This document shows, one piece after another, positions 1 to 7,965 of a DNA stretch of 64,000 nucleotides. Source of the stretch: Microbispora triticiradicis (GTDB taxonomy: Bacteria; Actinomycetota; Actinomycetes; Streptosporangiales; Streptosporangiaceae); contig QFZU02000085.1 of NCBI GenBank assembly GCA_003260025.2, forward strand, positions 1-64,000, given 5' to 3'. The notes under the pieces are model-generated. The model was not told the origin of the DNA, searched no databases, and saw only the letters and a program-made list of their open reading frames with translations. Every line of letters starts with the position of its first letter. Positions within the stretch are counted from its first letter, which is position 1. A program made the translations under genes and the position numbers.

Positions 1-177
1 GCCGGTGTCGCACGGCCCACCTCGCCGGCCGCGCGGCCGGACGGCCGGGTGCGCCCCGCGACGCGCCGGCGGCGACCCGGGACATGTCGCCGTCCAGCAC
101 TCCCACCCCCCGTGATCGTCTTGCTACTGAACGTGATGGAATGCTAGCCGCCGCGCCCCGGCCCTCAGGGAGATTTG

Positions 178-774
178 GTGAAAGCCGAGACGTACATATC
201 GGTTGACATCGAGGCGGACGGCCCGATCCCGGGCCCGTACTCGATGGTCAGCTTCGGCATGACCGTGGCGGGCCGGATGATCGGACGGCGCTTCGAGCGG
301 ACCGATCCGGAGACCCGGACCTTCTACGCCGAACTGCGGCCGATCAGCGACGACTTCGTGCCGGAGGCGCTGGCGGTGAGCGGCCTCGACCGCGGCACGC
401 TGCTGCGCGAGGGGCGCGATCCGGCGGAGGCGATGACGGCCGCGGCCGCCTGGGTCCGGGAGGTCTGCGGGGCGGACCTCCCGGTGCTCGCGGCCTTCCC
501 GCTGTCGTACGACTGGATGTGGATGTACTGGTACTTCCTGCGCTTCACGGGCGAGTCGCCGTTCGGCCACTCCCGGTGCATCGACATCAAGACGCTGTAC
601 GCGGCGAAGGCCGCCGTGCCGGTGGCCTGGGCCACCAAGCGGCAGATGCCGCGCGAGGTGCGGTCGAGCCGGCGGCACACCCATAACGCGCTCGACGACG
701 CGATCGAGCAGGCCGAGCTGCTGCAGAACCTGATGGAGTGGCGATCCTCCGACAGAAAGCGCAAGGAAAGCTGA
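178..774 (+). CDS. DEDDh 3'-5' exonuclease-like protein
   Basis: Predicted small (about 198 aa) RNase H-fold exonuclease of the DnaQ-like DEDDh superfamily. The N-terminal SVDIEADG carries the first Asp/Glu metal-ligand pair, and the C-terminal HTHNALDDA near residue 165 supplies the general-base His and last Asp; a central Tyr-rich segment (YDWMWMYWYF) lies between. Such proteins trim nucleic acid 3' ends; the substrate (RNA or DNA) cannot be told from sequence. The GTG at 178 is chosen because AGGGAG at 167-172 is 5 nt upstream; a TTG at 175 is in frame but too close. It stands alone, followed by a hairpin. Fold assignment is firm, biological role unknown. Confidence 0.78.
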   Translation: MKAETYISVDIEADGPIPGPYSMVSFGMTVAGRMIGRRFERTDPETRTFYAELRPISDDFVPEALAVSGLDRGTLLREGRDPAEAMTAAAAWVREVCGADLPVLAAFPLSYDWMWMYWYFLRFTGESPFGHSRCIDIKTLYAAKAAVPVAWATKRQMPREVRSSRRHTHNALDDAIEQAELLQNLMEWRSSDRKRKES

Positions 775-1100
775 CTCTGACAATTCAGTCAATTTCCGAG
801 TCATCTCACTATCCGACACGCCGTTTGTCCGCTTTGGGGGTTTCGGGTATCCTTTAAAGGCGAGAAATGACCGTACTAAGTCATTTCTACTTTTTCGTGC
901 GGACATATTTAGTTACCTACAAGTTTACTTCGCGTCACCTCAAACACTCCATCTGCCCTAGATGAAACATATTTCACTCTGATAACAGATGGATCGTTCC
1001 AGGCAAGCCAGGCATATCGCCACGTATCTTCTCTACCTGTCGCCAAGCGAGCACGTCGCCCCACGCACGTGGGCAGGCGGATAAATGTCGGGGAGGATCC
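775..1100. promoter_or_regulatory. AT-rich 326-bp leader region of the polysaccharide operon
   Basis: No gene is seen. Base composition drops sharply from the surrounding high-GC DNA. Besides the 863-895 hairpin, it contains a long-range dyad TCCATCTG (948-955) / CAGATGGA (986-993) enclosing a second dyad TGAAA-N4-TTTCA (963-976). GGGGAGGAT just upstream of the GTG at 1101 is the ribosome binding site of the glycosyltransferase. Likely it holds the operon promoter and operators; AT-rich islands like this are typical targets of Lsr2-type silencers in actinobacteria (inference). Confidence 0.45.
863..895 (+). terminator. Putative terminator after the exonuclease gene
   Basis: Inverted repeat AGAAATGAC (863-871) and GTCATTTCT (880-888) with an 8-nt loop, followed by a T run (891-895). 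The AT-rich stem is unusual for this genome, but the T tract and its position downstream of the gene ending at 774 fit an intrinsic terminator. Confidence 0.5.
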
Positions 1101-2363
1101 GTGGGGTCAGATTCGAATTGGCTCGATACCGCCTATGAATGGCTGGTGCGCACCGGAACGGATGGTTCCTGGCGCAATCTGATCCCGCTGGGCCTGGCCG
1201 GACTGCTCGTGTGGGGACTGTGGATCTACCGGGTGGTGCTGTCCCGGCTGGCCAGGCCGATCGTGAACGGCTACCGGACGACGGTCTCCGTGGTGGTCCC
1301 GTCCTATCGCGAGGATCCCGAGATCCTGGTGCGCTGCCTGGAGAGCTGGCTGGCCCAGGATCCGCTCGAAGTGATCATCGTCGTCGACGTCGCCGACACC
1401 GAGTGCCACGCCAGGCTCGCGAAGGTGGAGGACCCCCGGCTGCACGTCCTCATCTACGAGCACGCGGGCAAGCGCTCGGCGCTCGGGGTCGGCATCCGGG
1501 CCGCGCAGGGCGAGGTCGTGGTCTTCGCCGACTCCGACACGTGGTGGCAGCCCGGCCTGCTCGACGCGGTGCAGATGCCCTTCGAGGACCCGGCCGTCGG
1601 CGGCGTGGGCACCCAGCAGAACGTCTACCAGCGGACCACCAGCGTCTGGCGGCGCGTCGCGGACTGGCTGGTCAACCTCCGCTACTACGACTACGTGCCG
1701 GCGATGGGCAGCAGGGGCGGCGTGGCCTGCCTGTCCGGCCGTACGGCGGCCTACCGCCGCGCGGCCATCCTCCCGGTGGTCCAGCACCTGGAGAACGAGT
1801 TCTTCCTCGGCCGCCGCTGCATCGCCGGTGACGACGGCCGGCTCACCTGGCTGGTCCTCGCCTCCGGCTACAAGACGGTGCACCAGTCGACCGCGCGGGC
1901 CATATCGATGTTCCCCTCCTCCTTCCGCGCCTTCGTCAAGCAGCGCGTCCGGTGGAGCCGCAACTCCTACCGTTGCTACCTCACCGCCCTGTGGAAGGGG
2001 TGGCTGTGGAAGACGCCGCTGGTGACCAAGGTGACCGTGCTGCAGATCCTGCTCACCCCGGTGACCATGGGCATCACGCTGGCCTACCTGTTCTTCAGCA
2101 GGCTCCAGCCCACCCTGCCGAGCATCGCGCTCGCCGTCGGCTGGGTGCTCCTCAGCCGGGGCGTCCGCGGCTGGTCGCACCTGCGCCGCCACCCCGGGGA
2201 GATCTGGCTCCTGCCGCTGATCTGCCTGGTGGTCATCATGATCGCGCTGCCGATCAAGCTGTACGCGTTCGTCACCATGAACAAGCAGGGATGGCTGACC
2301 CGCTCGTCCAACCAGATGGGCGGGGCGGGCCAGACCGCGGCCACCCTCAAGGGGGTGGCCTGA
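1101..2363 (+). CDS. Membrane GT2 polysaccharide synthase (hyaluronan/chitin synthase-like)
   Basis: Processive family-2 glycosyltransferase expected to polymerise a nucleotide-sugar at the inner membrane face and extrude the chain. One N-terminal membrane segment (about residues 27-47) is followed by the GT-A domain with the expected motifs: D96 region (VVDV), D144-x-D146 (FADSD), G243-D-D-G (catalytic base region, GDDGRLTW) and the QRVRW signature at 281-285; at least three C-terminal membrane segments form the channel. The GDDxxLT/QxxRW spacing is most like HasA/NodC-type synthases; Alg8-like is the alternative. It heads an operon with three beta-helix proteins and a UDP-sugar dehydrogenase, so a uronic-acid-containing polymer is inferred. 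GTG start with good upstream GGGGAGG. Confidence 0.85.
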   Translation: MGSDSNWLDTAYEWLVRTGTDGSWRNLIPLGLAGLLVWGLWIYRVVLSRLARPIVNGYRTTVSVVVPSYREDPEILVRCLESWLAQDPLEVIIVVDVADTECHARLAKVEDPRLHVLIYEHAGKRSALGVGIRAAQGEVVVFADSDTWWQPGLLDAVQMPFEDPAVGGVGTQQNVYQRTTSVWRRVADWLVNLRYYDYVPAMGSRGGVACLSGRTAAYRRAAILPVVQHLENEFFLGRRCIAGDDGRLTWLVLASGYKTVHQSTARAISMFPSSFRAFVKQRVRWSRNSYRCYLTALWKGWLWKTPLVTKVTVLQILLTPVTMGITLAYLFFSRLQPTLPSIALAVGWVLLSRGVRGWSHLRRHPGEIWLLPLICLVVIMIALPIKLYAFVTMNKQGWLTRSSNQMGGAGQTAATLKGVA

Positions 2364-4679
2364 GTGAGGCGGTCGCTGCCCGCTCTTCTGACGGCGGCGG
2401 CCCTCACGCTCGGCATGGGCGGCGCGGCGGCCGCGGCCGTCCCCGTACGCGGCGGGCTCGCGGCGGCCGCGGAACCGACGCCGGTGGATCTCGTGGACCC
2501 GGCGGCGCCCCCGTCCGACCGGGAGAACAGCCCGACTCCCTCGCCCGATCCGACGCCGACCGAGACCTCCCGGCCGTCCCCCACCCCCAAGCGGAGCCCG
2601 TCGTCCCGCCCCACCCGCTCGTCCGCCCGGTCTCCTGAGGCCACCCGTACGCCGGGGACCGGCACGGCCGGGACGGCGCGGCCGACTCCTTCGGGTGGCC
2701 AGAGCCTGCCGACTCCCACGCGGGAGGAGCCGAAGGAGGAAGAGGAGCCGCCGCCGCTGGAGAAGGCGGTCATGGCCGACGACGAGACGCTGAAGGCCGG
2801 CCTGATCTCCGCCGACGCCGAGGCGCAGGCGCGGCTGGTGGACGTCGAGGACCAGCGCATCATCCAGACCCGGGCCGCGCTCACGGCTCTGCTGCAGGCC
2901 GGCGGCATCGCCGCGGCCCAGCGCAAGCGGCCCCAGGTCTTCGTCTCGGCGTACGGCAGGACCCTGGTGCTGCCCGCGCGCAACGACACCACGGCCCCCT
3001 ACACGCTGCGTGACATCGCGGCGGTCGAGAAGGGCCGTTACCTGCGGCGGATGAAGGACGGCTCCTACCTGCTCGGCGTGCAGGTCTTCGTGGCCGACGG
3101 GGCGAGCCTGCAGTTGCGCGGGCCGCTGACGCTGCGGATGGGCAGCCTGCCGGGGTCGTTCAGCTCGATCATCTCGTTCGGCGGCGACATCGACATCAAG
3201 GGCACCGCCGCCAAGCCGGTCCGGATCACCAGCTGGGACGTGCGCACGCGCAAGCCCGACCTGACCACCACCGACGGCCGCGCCTACATCAGGGCGGTCG
3301 GCGGCAAGTTCGAGATGTCATACGCCGAGGTCTCCGACCTCGGGTTCTGGAGCGGCCGCACCGGGGGCATCGCGCTCACCGGCACCGAGCGGCCGGCGAG
3401 CGTCTACCGGCACCGCACCAAGACGCAGCGGCACCAGGACAAGGCGGAGCGCCTGTCCAAGGCCGGCAGCCAGCGGGGCGGGAGCAGCTTCGGCGACGTG
3501 GAGACCATCCCGATCGGCCCCGGCACGGCGACGCACGTGCTCGCCGACGACCTGGTGTCCGGGTCGATCAGGCACAGCGTCATCACCGGCAACGCGTACG
3601 GGCTGTTCGTCTCGGGGTCGAACCAGACGCAGATCGTCGACGACGAGATCAGGGACAGCCTGGCGCACGGTGTCTTCCTGCACCGTTTCGTGAACAGCGC
3701 GACCGTCCAGTCGACCAAGGTGATCGGCAGCGGCGGCGACGGCTTCGTGCTGTCGCGGGCGACCGAGAAGGTGCAGATCACCGACTGCCTCGCGGAGCGC
3801 AACGGCCGCAACGGCTTCACGCTCAACGGGCAGGCCCTCGCGCAGGGCCCGTCCGCGAGCGGCGAGTCGCTGGCCGTCTACGGCGACAACTCGGTCAACG
3901 ACAGCGTCGCCCGCGACAACGGGAGGTACGGCGTCGAGGTGCTCGGCGGCAGCCGCCTGTCCGTCTACACCAGCGAGATCACCGGTGGCGACATGGGGAT
4001 CGTGGTCCGCGAGGGCGCCAGCGAGGTGCAGATCTCCGGCAACAAGCTGTCCGGCCAGGCCCGGCAGGGCATCGCGCTGCGCGACGGCGCGACCGCCGGC
4101 CACGTGGCCGGGAACACGATCACGGACACCCTGACCGGGATCTACCTGCGCGACTCCAACGCCAAGGTGGTGGGAAACAAGATCACGACCCTGGTGAAGC
4201 CCCGGGCCCACGGGATCACCATGGTCGGCGACGTCGGCGCCACCGAGATCACCCGCAACACCGTCATCGGCTCGGGCACCAGCGCGATCAGCGTCTCGCG
4301 GTCCGCCCACCGGGTGAACGAGCACGACAACGTCGAGGACGCCTGGCACGACACCTCGACGTTCTGGGTCAAGGCCAAGCGTTACGTCAAGCCGATGAAC
4401 CTGATCTGGGCCGCGGTCATCCTCCTGGTCATCGTGTCGGCGCTGCGGTCGCGCCAGGCGGGAGCCGATCGCCGGCGGCGCCGTACCGCGATCGGCGACC
4501 CCTACTCGCGTCAGCGGGTGCTGGAGGAGCGGCCCGTCCTCGCGCTGCGTCCCGCAGGGGCCGCGCCGGCCCGCTCCGCGTACGGCGGGGACCGTCCATG
4601 GCACCGCGAGCCGTCGCTGCCGATCCACCATCCGGCCCCGGCCCCGGCCGCGCCCGCGACGGGAGGCCTGACGTCATGA
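2364..4679 (+). CDS. Membrane-anchored right-handed beta-helix protein 1
   Basis: 771-aa exported protein. A signal/anchor (about residues 1-30) precedes a Pro/Ser/Thr-rich linker (about 40-125), then a conserved globular part (LVDVEDQRIIQTRA...) and a long right-handed parallel beta-helix with repeated G-N/D-x-I/V rungs. Near the end KRYVKPMNLIWAAVILLVIV is a second membrane segment, leaving a short cytoplasmic tail with DPYSRQRVLEERP. Helix motifs HGVFLHRF and DGFVLSR recur in the next gene. The topology resembles AlgG/NosD-type carbohydrate epimerases or lyases, but the AlgG DPHD catalytic motif is not seen, so enzymatic activity is inference. It starts (GTG) directly at the synthase stop codon; translational coupling likely. 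Confidence 0.72.
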   Translation: MRRSLPALLTAAALTLGMGGAAAAAVPVRGGLAAAAEPTPVDLVDPAAPPSDRENSPTPSPDPTPTETSRPSPTPKRSPSSRPTRSSARSPEATRTPGTGTAGTARPTPSGGQSLPTPTREEPKEEEEPPPLEKAVMADDETLKAGLISADAEAQARLVDVEDQRIIQTRAALTALLQAGGIAAAQRKRPQVFVSAYGRTLVLPARNDTTAPYTLRDIAAVEKGRYLRRMKDGSYLLGVQVFVADGASLQLRGPLTLRMGSLPGSFSSIISFGGDIDIKGTAAKPVRITSWDVRTRKPDLTTTDGRAYIRAVGGKFEMSYAEVSDLGFWSGRTGGIALTGTERPASVYRHRTKTQRHQDKAERLSKAGSQRGGSSFGDVETIPIGPGTATHVLADDLVSGSIRHSVITGNAYGLFVSGSNQTQIVDDEIRDSLAHGVFLHRFVNSATVQSTKVIGSGGDGFVLSRATEKVQITDCLAERNGRNGFTLNGQALAQGPSASGESLAVYGDNSVNDSVARDNGRYGVEVLGGSRLSVYTSEITGGDMGIVVREGASEVQISGNKLSGQARQGIALRDGATAGHVAGNTITDTLTGIYLRDSNAKVVGNKITTLVKPRAHGITMVGDVGATEITRNTVIGSGTSAISVSRSAHRVNEHDNVEDAWHDTSTFWVKAKRYVKPMNLIWAAVILLVIVSALRSRQAGADRRRRRTAIGDPYSRQRVLEERPVLALRPAGAAPARSAYGGDRPWHREPSLPIHHPAPAPAAPATGGLTS

Positions 4680-6637
4680 GCGACACCCCCCGGCCCCGCA
4701 GCCGCGCCCTGCTCATGATCCTGGTGCTGGGCCTGGTCGCCGCCTGCACCTGGGCGTACCTCGCCTACACCGACGGAGCCGAGCCCCCACCCGCGATCAA
4801 CGACGTGCCCCAGGCGGAGGCCCAGCAGCAGTCGACGCTGGTCGACCAGGAGTCGCTGCGGGTCATGCAGACCCGGGCGACGCTGTCCTCGGCGCTCGCG
4901 CGGGGCGGGCCGGCCGCGGCGCAGGCCCGGGTGCCGCACATCTCCAGCTCGGCCAACGGGCAGACGCTGGTGCTGCCCCAGCGGCGCGACCCGTACCGCA
5001 TCGCCGACCTGGAGCGCCTCGGCCTGGAGCAGTTCCAGAAGCAGTCGGACGGCTCCTTCGTGCTCGGCATCAACGTGTTCCTCGGTCCGGGGGCCAAGCT
5101 GGTGCTGCAGAACGCGCAGGGCCCGCTCGTGATCCGGATGCGCAGCGAACCCGGCGCCTTCGTCTCGATCGTGGGCTTCGACGCGAGCATCCGGGTCAAC
5201 GGCTCGGCCCAGAACCCGGTGCGGATCACCAGCTGGAACCCCCACACCAGGACGGCGGACACGCAGGTCTCCGACGGCCGCGCGTACCTGCGGGCCATCG
5301 GCGGAGAGCTCAGGATGAGCCACGCCCGGGTCGAGTACCTCGGCTTCTGGAGCGGCCCGACCGGCGGCCTGGCGCTGACGGGCACCGACCGGCCCGCCGA
5401 GACCGCCGAGCGGGTCCCCGTACGCCCGGGCGTGGCGGCCACCGCCGCTCCCGGCACCTCGGGGTCCGGCAGGAAGCCGGCCGACAGGGAGGACGACGAG
5501 CGGAAGACGCTCCTGCCCAACGGCCTGCTCGTGCCGAGCCGGGGCGGCGACGACGAGGTCGAGATCACCGACAGCGCGGGCGGCAGCAAGGTCGCCTACC
5601 AGATGCCCCAGGCCAACCTGGTCACCGGTGAGATCAGTGACACCTCGGTCGTCGGCAACGCGTACGGAATCTTCATCAGCGCGTCGGACCAGACCCGCAT
5701 CACCAACGTCACGATCGGCGACAGCCTGATCCACGGCGTGCTGCTGCACCGGTTCGCGCGCAACGCCTCCATCGAGAACACCACCGTGACCGGCAGCCGG
5801 GGCGACGGCTTCGTGCTGTCCCGGGGGACGCAGAACGTCACGATCACGGGCTCGACGGCCGAACGCAACGCGGGCAACGGCTTCACGATCAGCGGCCTCC
5901 CGCTGGCCCAGGGCCCCTCCGCGTCCGGCGAGTCCCTGCGCAGCTTCGGCGGCGACTCGCTGCTCAGCAGCGCCGCCCGCGACAACGGCCGGTACGGCGT
6001 GGAGGTGCAGGGCGGCATCCGGCCGGTCGTGCAGACCACCGAGGTCGTCGGCGGGGAGATGGGCATCGTCGTGAGCAAGGACGCCACCGGCGCGCAGGTC
6101 TCCGGCAACCGGGTCAGGGGCCAGAGCAGCCAGGGCATCGTGCTGCGCGACGGGGTCGTGTCGGCCCGCGTCAGCGGCAACATCGTCAGGGAGGTCCCGA
6201 CCGCGATCTACGTCAGGAACGCCCGGGTCACGGTCACTGCCAACACCGTGCAGTCGGCCTCGCTGCACGCGATCTCCGTGCTCGGCGCGGCCGGGGGCAG
6301 CGAGATCACCGGCAACACCCTGGGCGGCGCCGGCCGCAGCGCGCTGGACACCGCCCGGGCCACCGGGTCGCTGACCGTCGCGCGGAACAACACCGGCGGC
6401 TGGCAGGACACGGCCGGCTTCTGGACCATGGTCAAGCGGATCGCCAAGCCGATGAACCTGATCTGGTTCGGCGTGATCCTCCTCATCGTGATCGCCGCGA
6501 TCCGGGCGCTGAACGGTGACGGCCCCCGGGCCGGCCGCCGCTTCGTCGACCCGTACGAGAAGCAGGCGGTGCTGGAGGAACGGCCGGCCAGGGAACTGCG
6601 GGCCGCCGCCGTCGCGGCCGCCGGGAAGGGGGACTGA
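4676..6637 (+). CDS. Membrane-anchored right-handed beta-helix protein 2
   Basis: 653-aa paralogue of the preceding gene; ATG at 4676 overlaps its stop by ATGA with GGGAGG upstream. An N-terminal membrane segment (LLMILVLGLVAACTWAYLAY) is followed by the shared domain (VMQTRATL..., LRAIGGELRMSHARVEYLGFWSG), a beta-helix carrying HGVLLHRF and GDGFVLSR, a C-terminal membrane segment after KRIAKPMNLIW, and a tail with DPYEKQAVLEERP. It lacks the long PST-rich linker of its partner. Conserved anchors and tail in both copies suggest they act together, perhaps as a heteromer around the nascent glycan. Family-level function (epimerase, lyase or scaffold) cannot be decided from sequence. Confidence 0.72.
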   Translation: MSDTPRPRSRALLMILVLGLVAACTWAYLAYTDGAEPPPAINDVPQAEAQQQSTLVDQESLRVMQTRATLSSALARGGPAAAQARVPHISSSANGQTLVLPQRRDPYRIADLERLGLEQFQKQSDGSFVLGINVFLGPGAKLVLQNAQGPLVIRMRSEPGAFVSIVGFDASIRVNGSAQNPVRITSWNPHTRTADTQVSDGRAYLRAIGGELRMSHARVEYLGFWSGPTGGLALTGTDRPAETAERVPVRPGVAATAAPGTSGSGRKPADREDDERKTLLPNGLLVPSRGGDDEVEITDSAGGSKVAYQMPQANLVTGEISDTSVVGNAYGIFISASDQTRITNVTIGDSLIHGVLLHRFARNASIENTTVTGSRGDGFVLSRGTQNVTITGSTAERNAGNGFTISGLPLAQGPSASGESLRSFGGDSLLSSAARDNGRYGVEVQGGIRPVVQTTEVVGGEMGIVVSKDATGAQVSGNRVRGQSSQGIVLRDGVVSARVSGNIVREVPTAIYVRNARVTVTANTVQSASLHAISVLGAAGGSEITGNTLGGAGRSALDTARATGSLTVARNNTGGWQDTAGFWTMVKRIAKPMNLIWFGVILLIVIAAIRALNGDGPRAGRRFVDPYEKQAVLEERPARELRAAAVAAAGKGD

Positions 6638-6640
6638 GCG

Positions 6641-7843
6641 GTGGACCGCTACATCGACCGCAGGACCCTGGTGGGGATGCTCGTCGGGGCGGCCCTCACC
6701 ATAGTCGTCGTGGTGCTGCTGCGCGGGCTGTTCGGCGGGGGCTCGGAGCCCCCCGTCGAGGACATCCGCCCGGTGGGCGGGAACACCCAGCCCCCGGGGG
6801 CGATGGACGACGGCTCCCAGGACCTCCAGAACTCCCGGCCCGACGACGGCGGGAAGGTCGAGGACCAGGACGCGCCGCTGGACGGGGACGAGGCGGTGCC
6901 GTTCGTCCCGACGCAGGACCCGCCCGCCGTCCCGGTCCCCGAGGGACCGGGCAGGATCGACTGCCCCGAGGCCACGGTGACGGTCGGCGACGCTGCCGGG
7001 CTGACCGAGGCGCTGAAGACCGCCGAGCCGGGCGCGGTGATCACGCTGGAGCCCGGCGTGTACGTCGGCAGGTTCGTGGCGACGGTCTCCGGCACCGCCT
7101 CCGAGCCGATCTTCGTCTGCGGCCCGGCCGACGCGGTCCTCGACGGCGGCGGGGTGAAGAAGGGCTACGCCTTCCACCTCAACCAGGTGAGCCACTGGCG
7201 GTTGATCGGCTTCGACGTCCGCAACGGCCAGAAGGGCGTGATGGCCGACCAGACCTCACACACGATCGTCCAGGGCCTGACCGTCCACGACATCGGGGAC
7301 GAGGCCATCCACCTGCGCAACTTCAGCAGCGACAACACCGTGCAGTACAACACGGTCTACGCGACCGGCCTGCGCCGCGAGAGGTACGGCGAGGGCGTCT
7401 ACCTCGGCACCGCCGAGAGCAACTGGGCGTCCTTCTCCGGCGGGAAGATGGACCGCAGCGACCGCAACGTCGTGCGTGGCAACGTCATCCGCGCCACCGC
7501 CGAGGCCGTGGACGTCAAGGAGGGCACCTCCGACGGCCGGATCGTCGGCAACGTCTTCGACGGCTCCACCCTGGGCGGGTCCAAGCACAACGACTCCTGG
7601 GTGGACGTCAAGGGCAACGGCTACGTCATCGAGCGCAACACCGGCAGCGGCACCAGCGAGGACGGCTTCCAGACCCACCGGATCGTGGACGGCTGGGGCA
7701 CCGGAAACGTGTTCCGGGCCAACGTCATCGACCTCGGCGGCTCGGGCGGCTACGGCGTCAACGACACCGCCGGCGGCAACACGATCTCCTGCGACAACAA
7801 GGTCACCGGCGGAGCGCTGACCAAGAAGGGCGGCTGTTCCTGA
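6641..7843 (+). CDS. Membrane-anchored beta-helix protein 3 (polysaccharide lyase/epimerase-like)
   Basis: 400-aa type II membrane protein: short cytosolic start MDRYIDRRT, one membrane segment (about residues 10-30), an acidic Pro-rich linker to residue 105, then a right-handed parallel beta-helix. The opening of the helix domain (LTEALKTAEPGAVITLEPGVY) is the standard start of pectate-lyase/chondroitinase-B-like folds, and the body has HDIGDEAIHLRN, EGVYLG, EAVDVKEG and DGFQTHRI turns with clustered Lys/Arg/His/Asp. Two cysteines near the end may form a disulfide. It is not a close paralogue of the two preceding proteins. GTG start 3 nt after the previous stop. A lyase acting on the cluster's product is plausible but unproven. 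Confidence 0.7.
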   Translation: MDRYIDRRTLVGMLVGAALTIVVVVLLRGLFGGGSEPPVEDIRPVGGNTQPPGAMDDGSQDLQNSRPDDGGKVEDQDAPLDGDEAVPFVPTQDPPAVPVPEGPGRIDCPEATVTVGDAAGLTEALKTAEPGAVITLEPGVYVGRFVATVSGTASEPIFVCGPADAVLDGGGVKKGYAFHLNQVSHWRLIGFDVRNGQKGVMADQTSHTIVQGLTVHDIGDEAIHLRNFSSDNTVQYNTVYATGLRRERYGEGVYLGTAESNWASFSGGKMDRSDRNVVRGNVIRATAEAVDVKEGTSDGRIVGNVFDGSTLGGSKHNDSWVDVKGNGYVIERNTGSGTSEDGFQTHRIVDGWGTGNVFRANVIDLGGSGGYGVNDTAGGNTISCDNKVTGGALTKKGGCS

Positions 7844-7850
7844 CCACGGC

Positions 7851-7869
7851 CCGGCGGGACCCCCGCCGG
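7851..7869 (+). other. GC hairpin between beta-helix 3 and the sugar dehydrogenase
   Basis: CCGGCGGG (7851-7858) and CCCGCCGG (7862-7869) form an 8-bp stem with a 3-nt loop, directly after the stop at 7843. There is no T tract, so this may be an RNA stabiliser or weak terminator tuning expression of the dehydrogenase 123 bp downstream rather than a full operon end. Confidence 0.35.
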
Positions 7870-7965
7870 AGACCGACTCTCCGGCCGTCCGGCACACCCC
7901 GCCGGCGGTCACCAGGCACCGAGTCCGCCGGACGGCGACTCGCCGACACTCATTGGGATACTGAC

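Noticed and set aside
1..177. Possible minus-strand start at about 94 running off the left edge
   Set aside because: Only about 30 residues of Arg/Ala/Pro-rich text without a ribosome binding site or domain; not supportable.
4511..7195. Very long open frame antisense to the beta-helix genes (894 codons), and similar long antisense frames elsewhere
   Set aside because: High-GC third-position bias opens antisense frames; the composition is Arg/Gly/Ala/Asp/His-rich with no domain, and the opposite strand encodes recognisable proteins.
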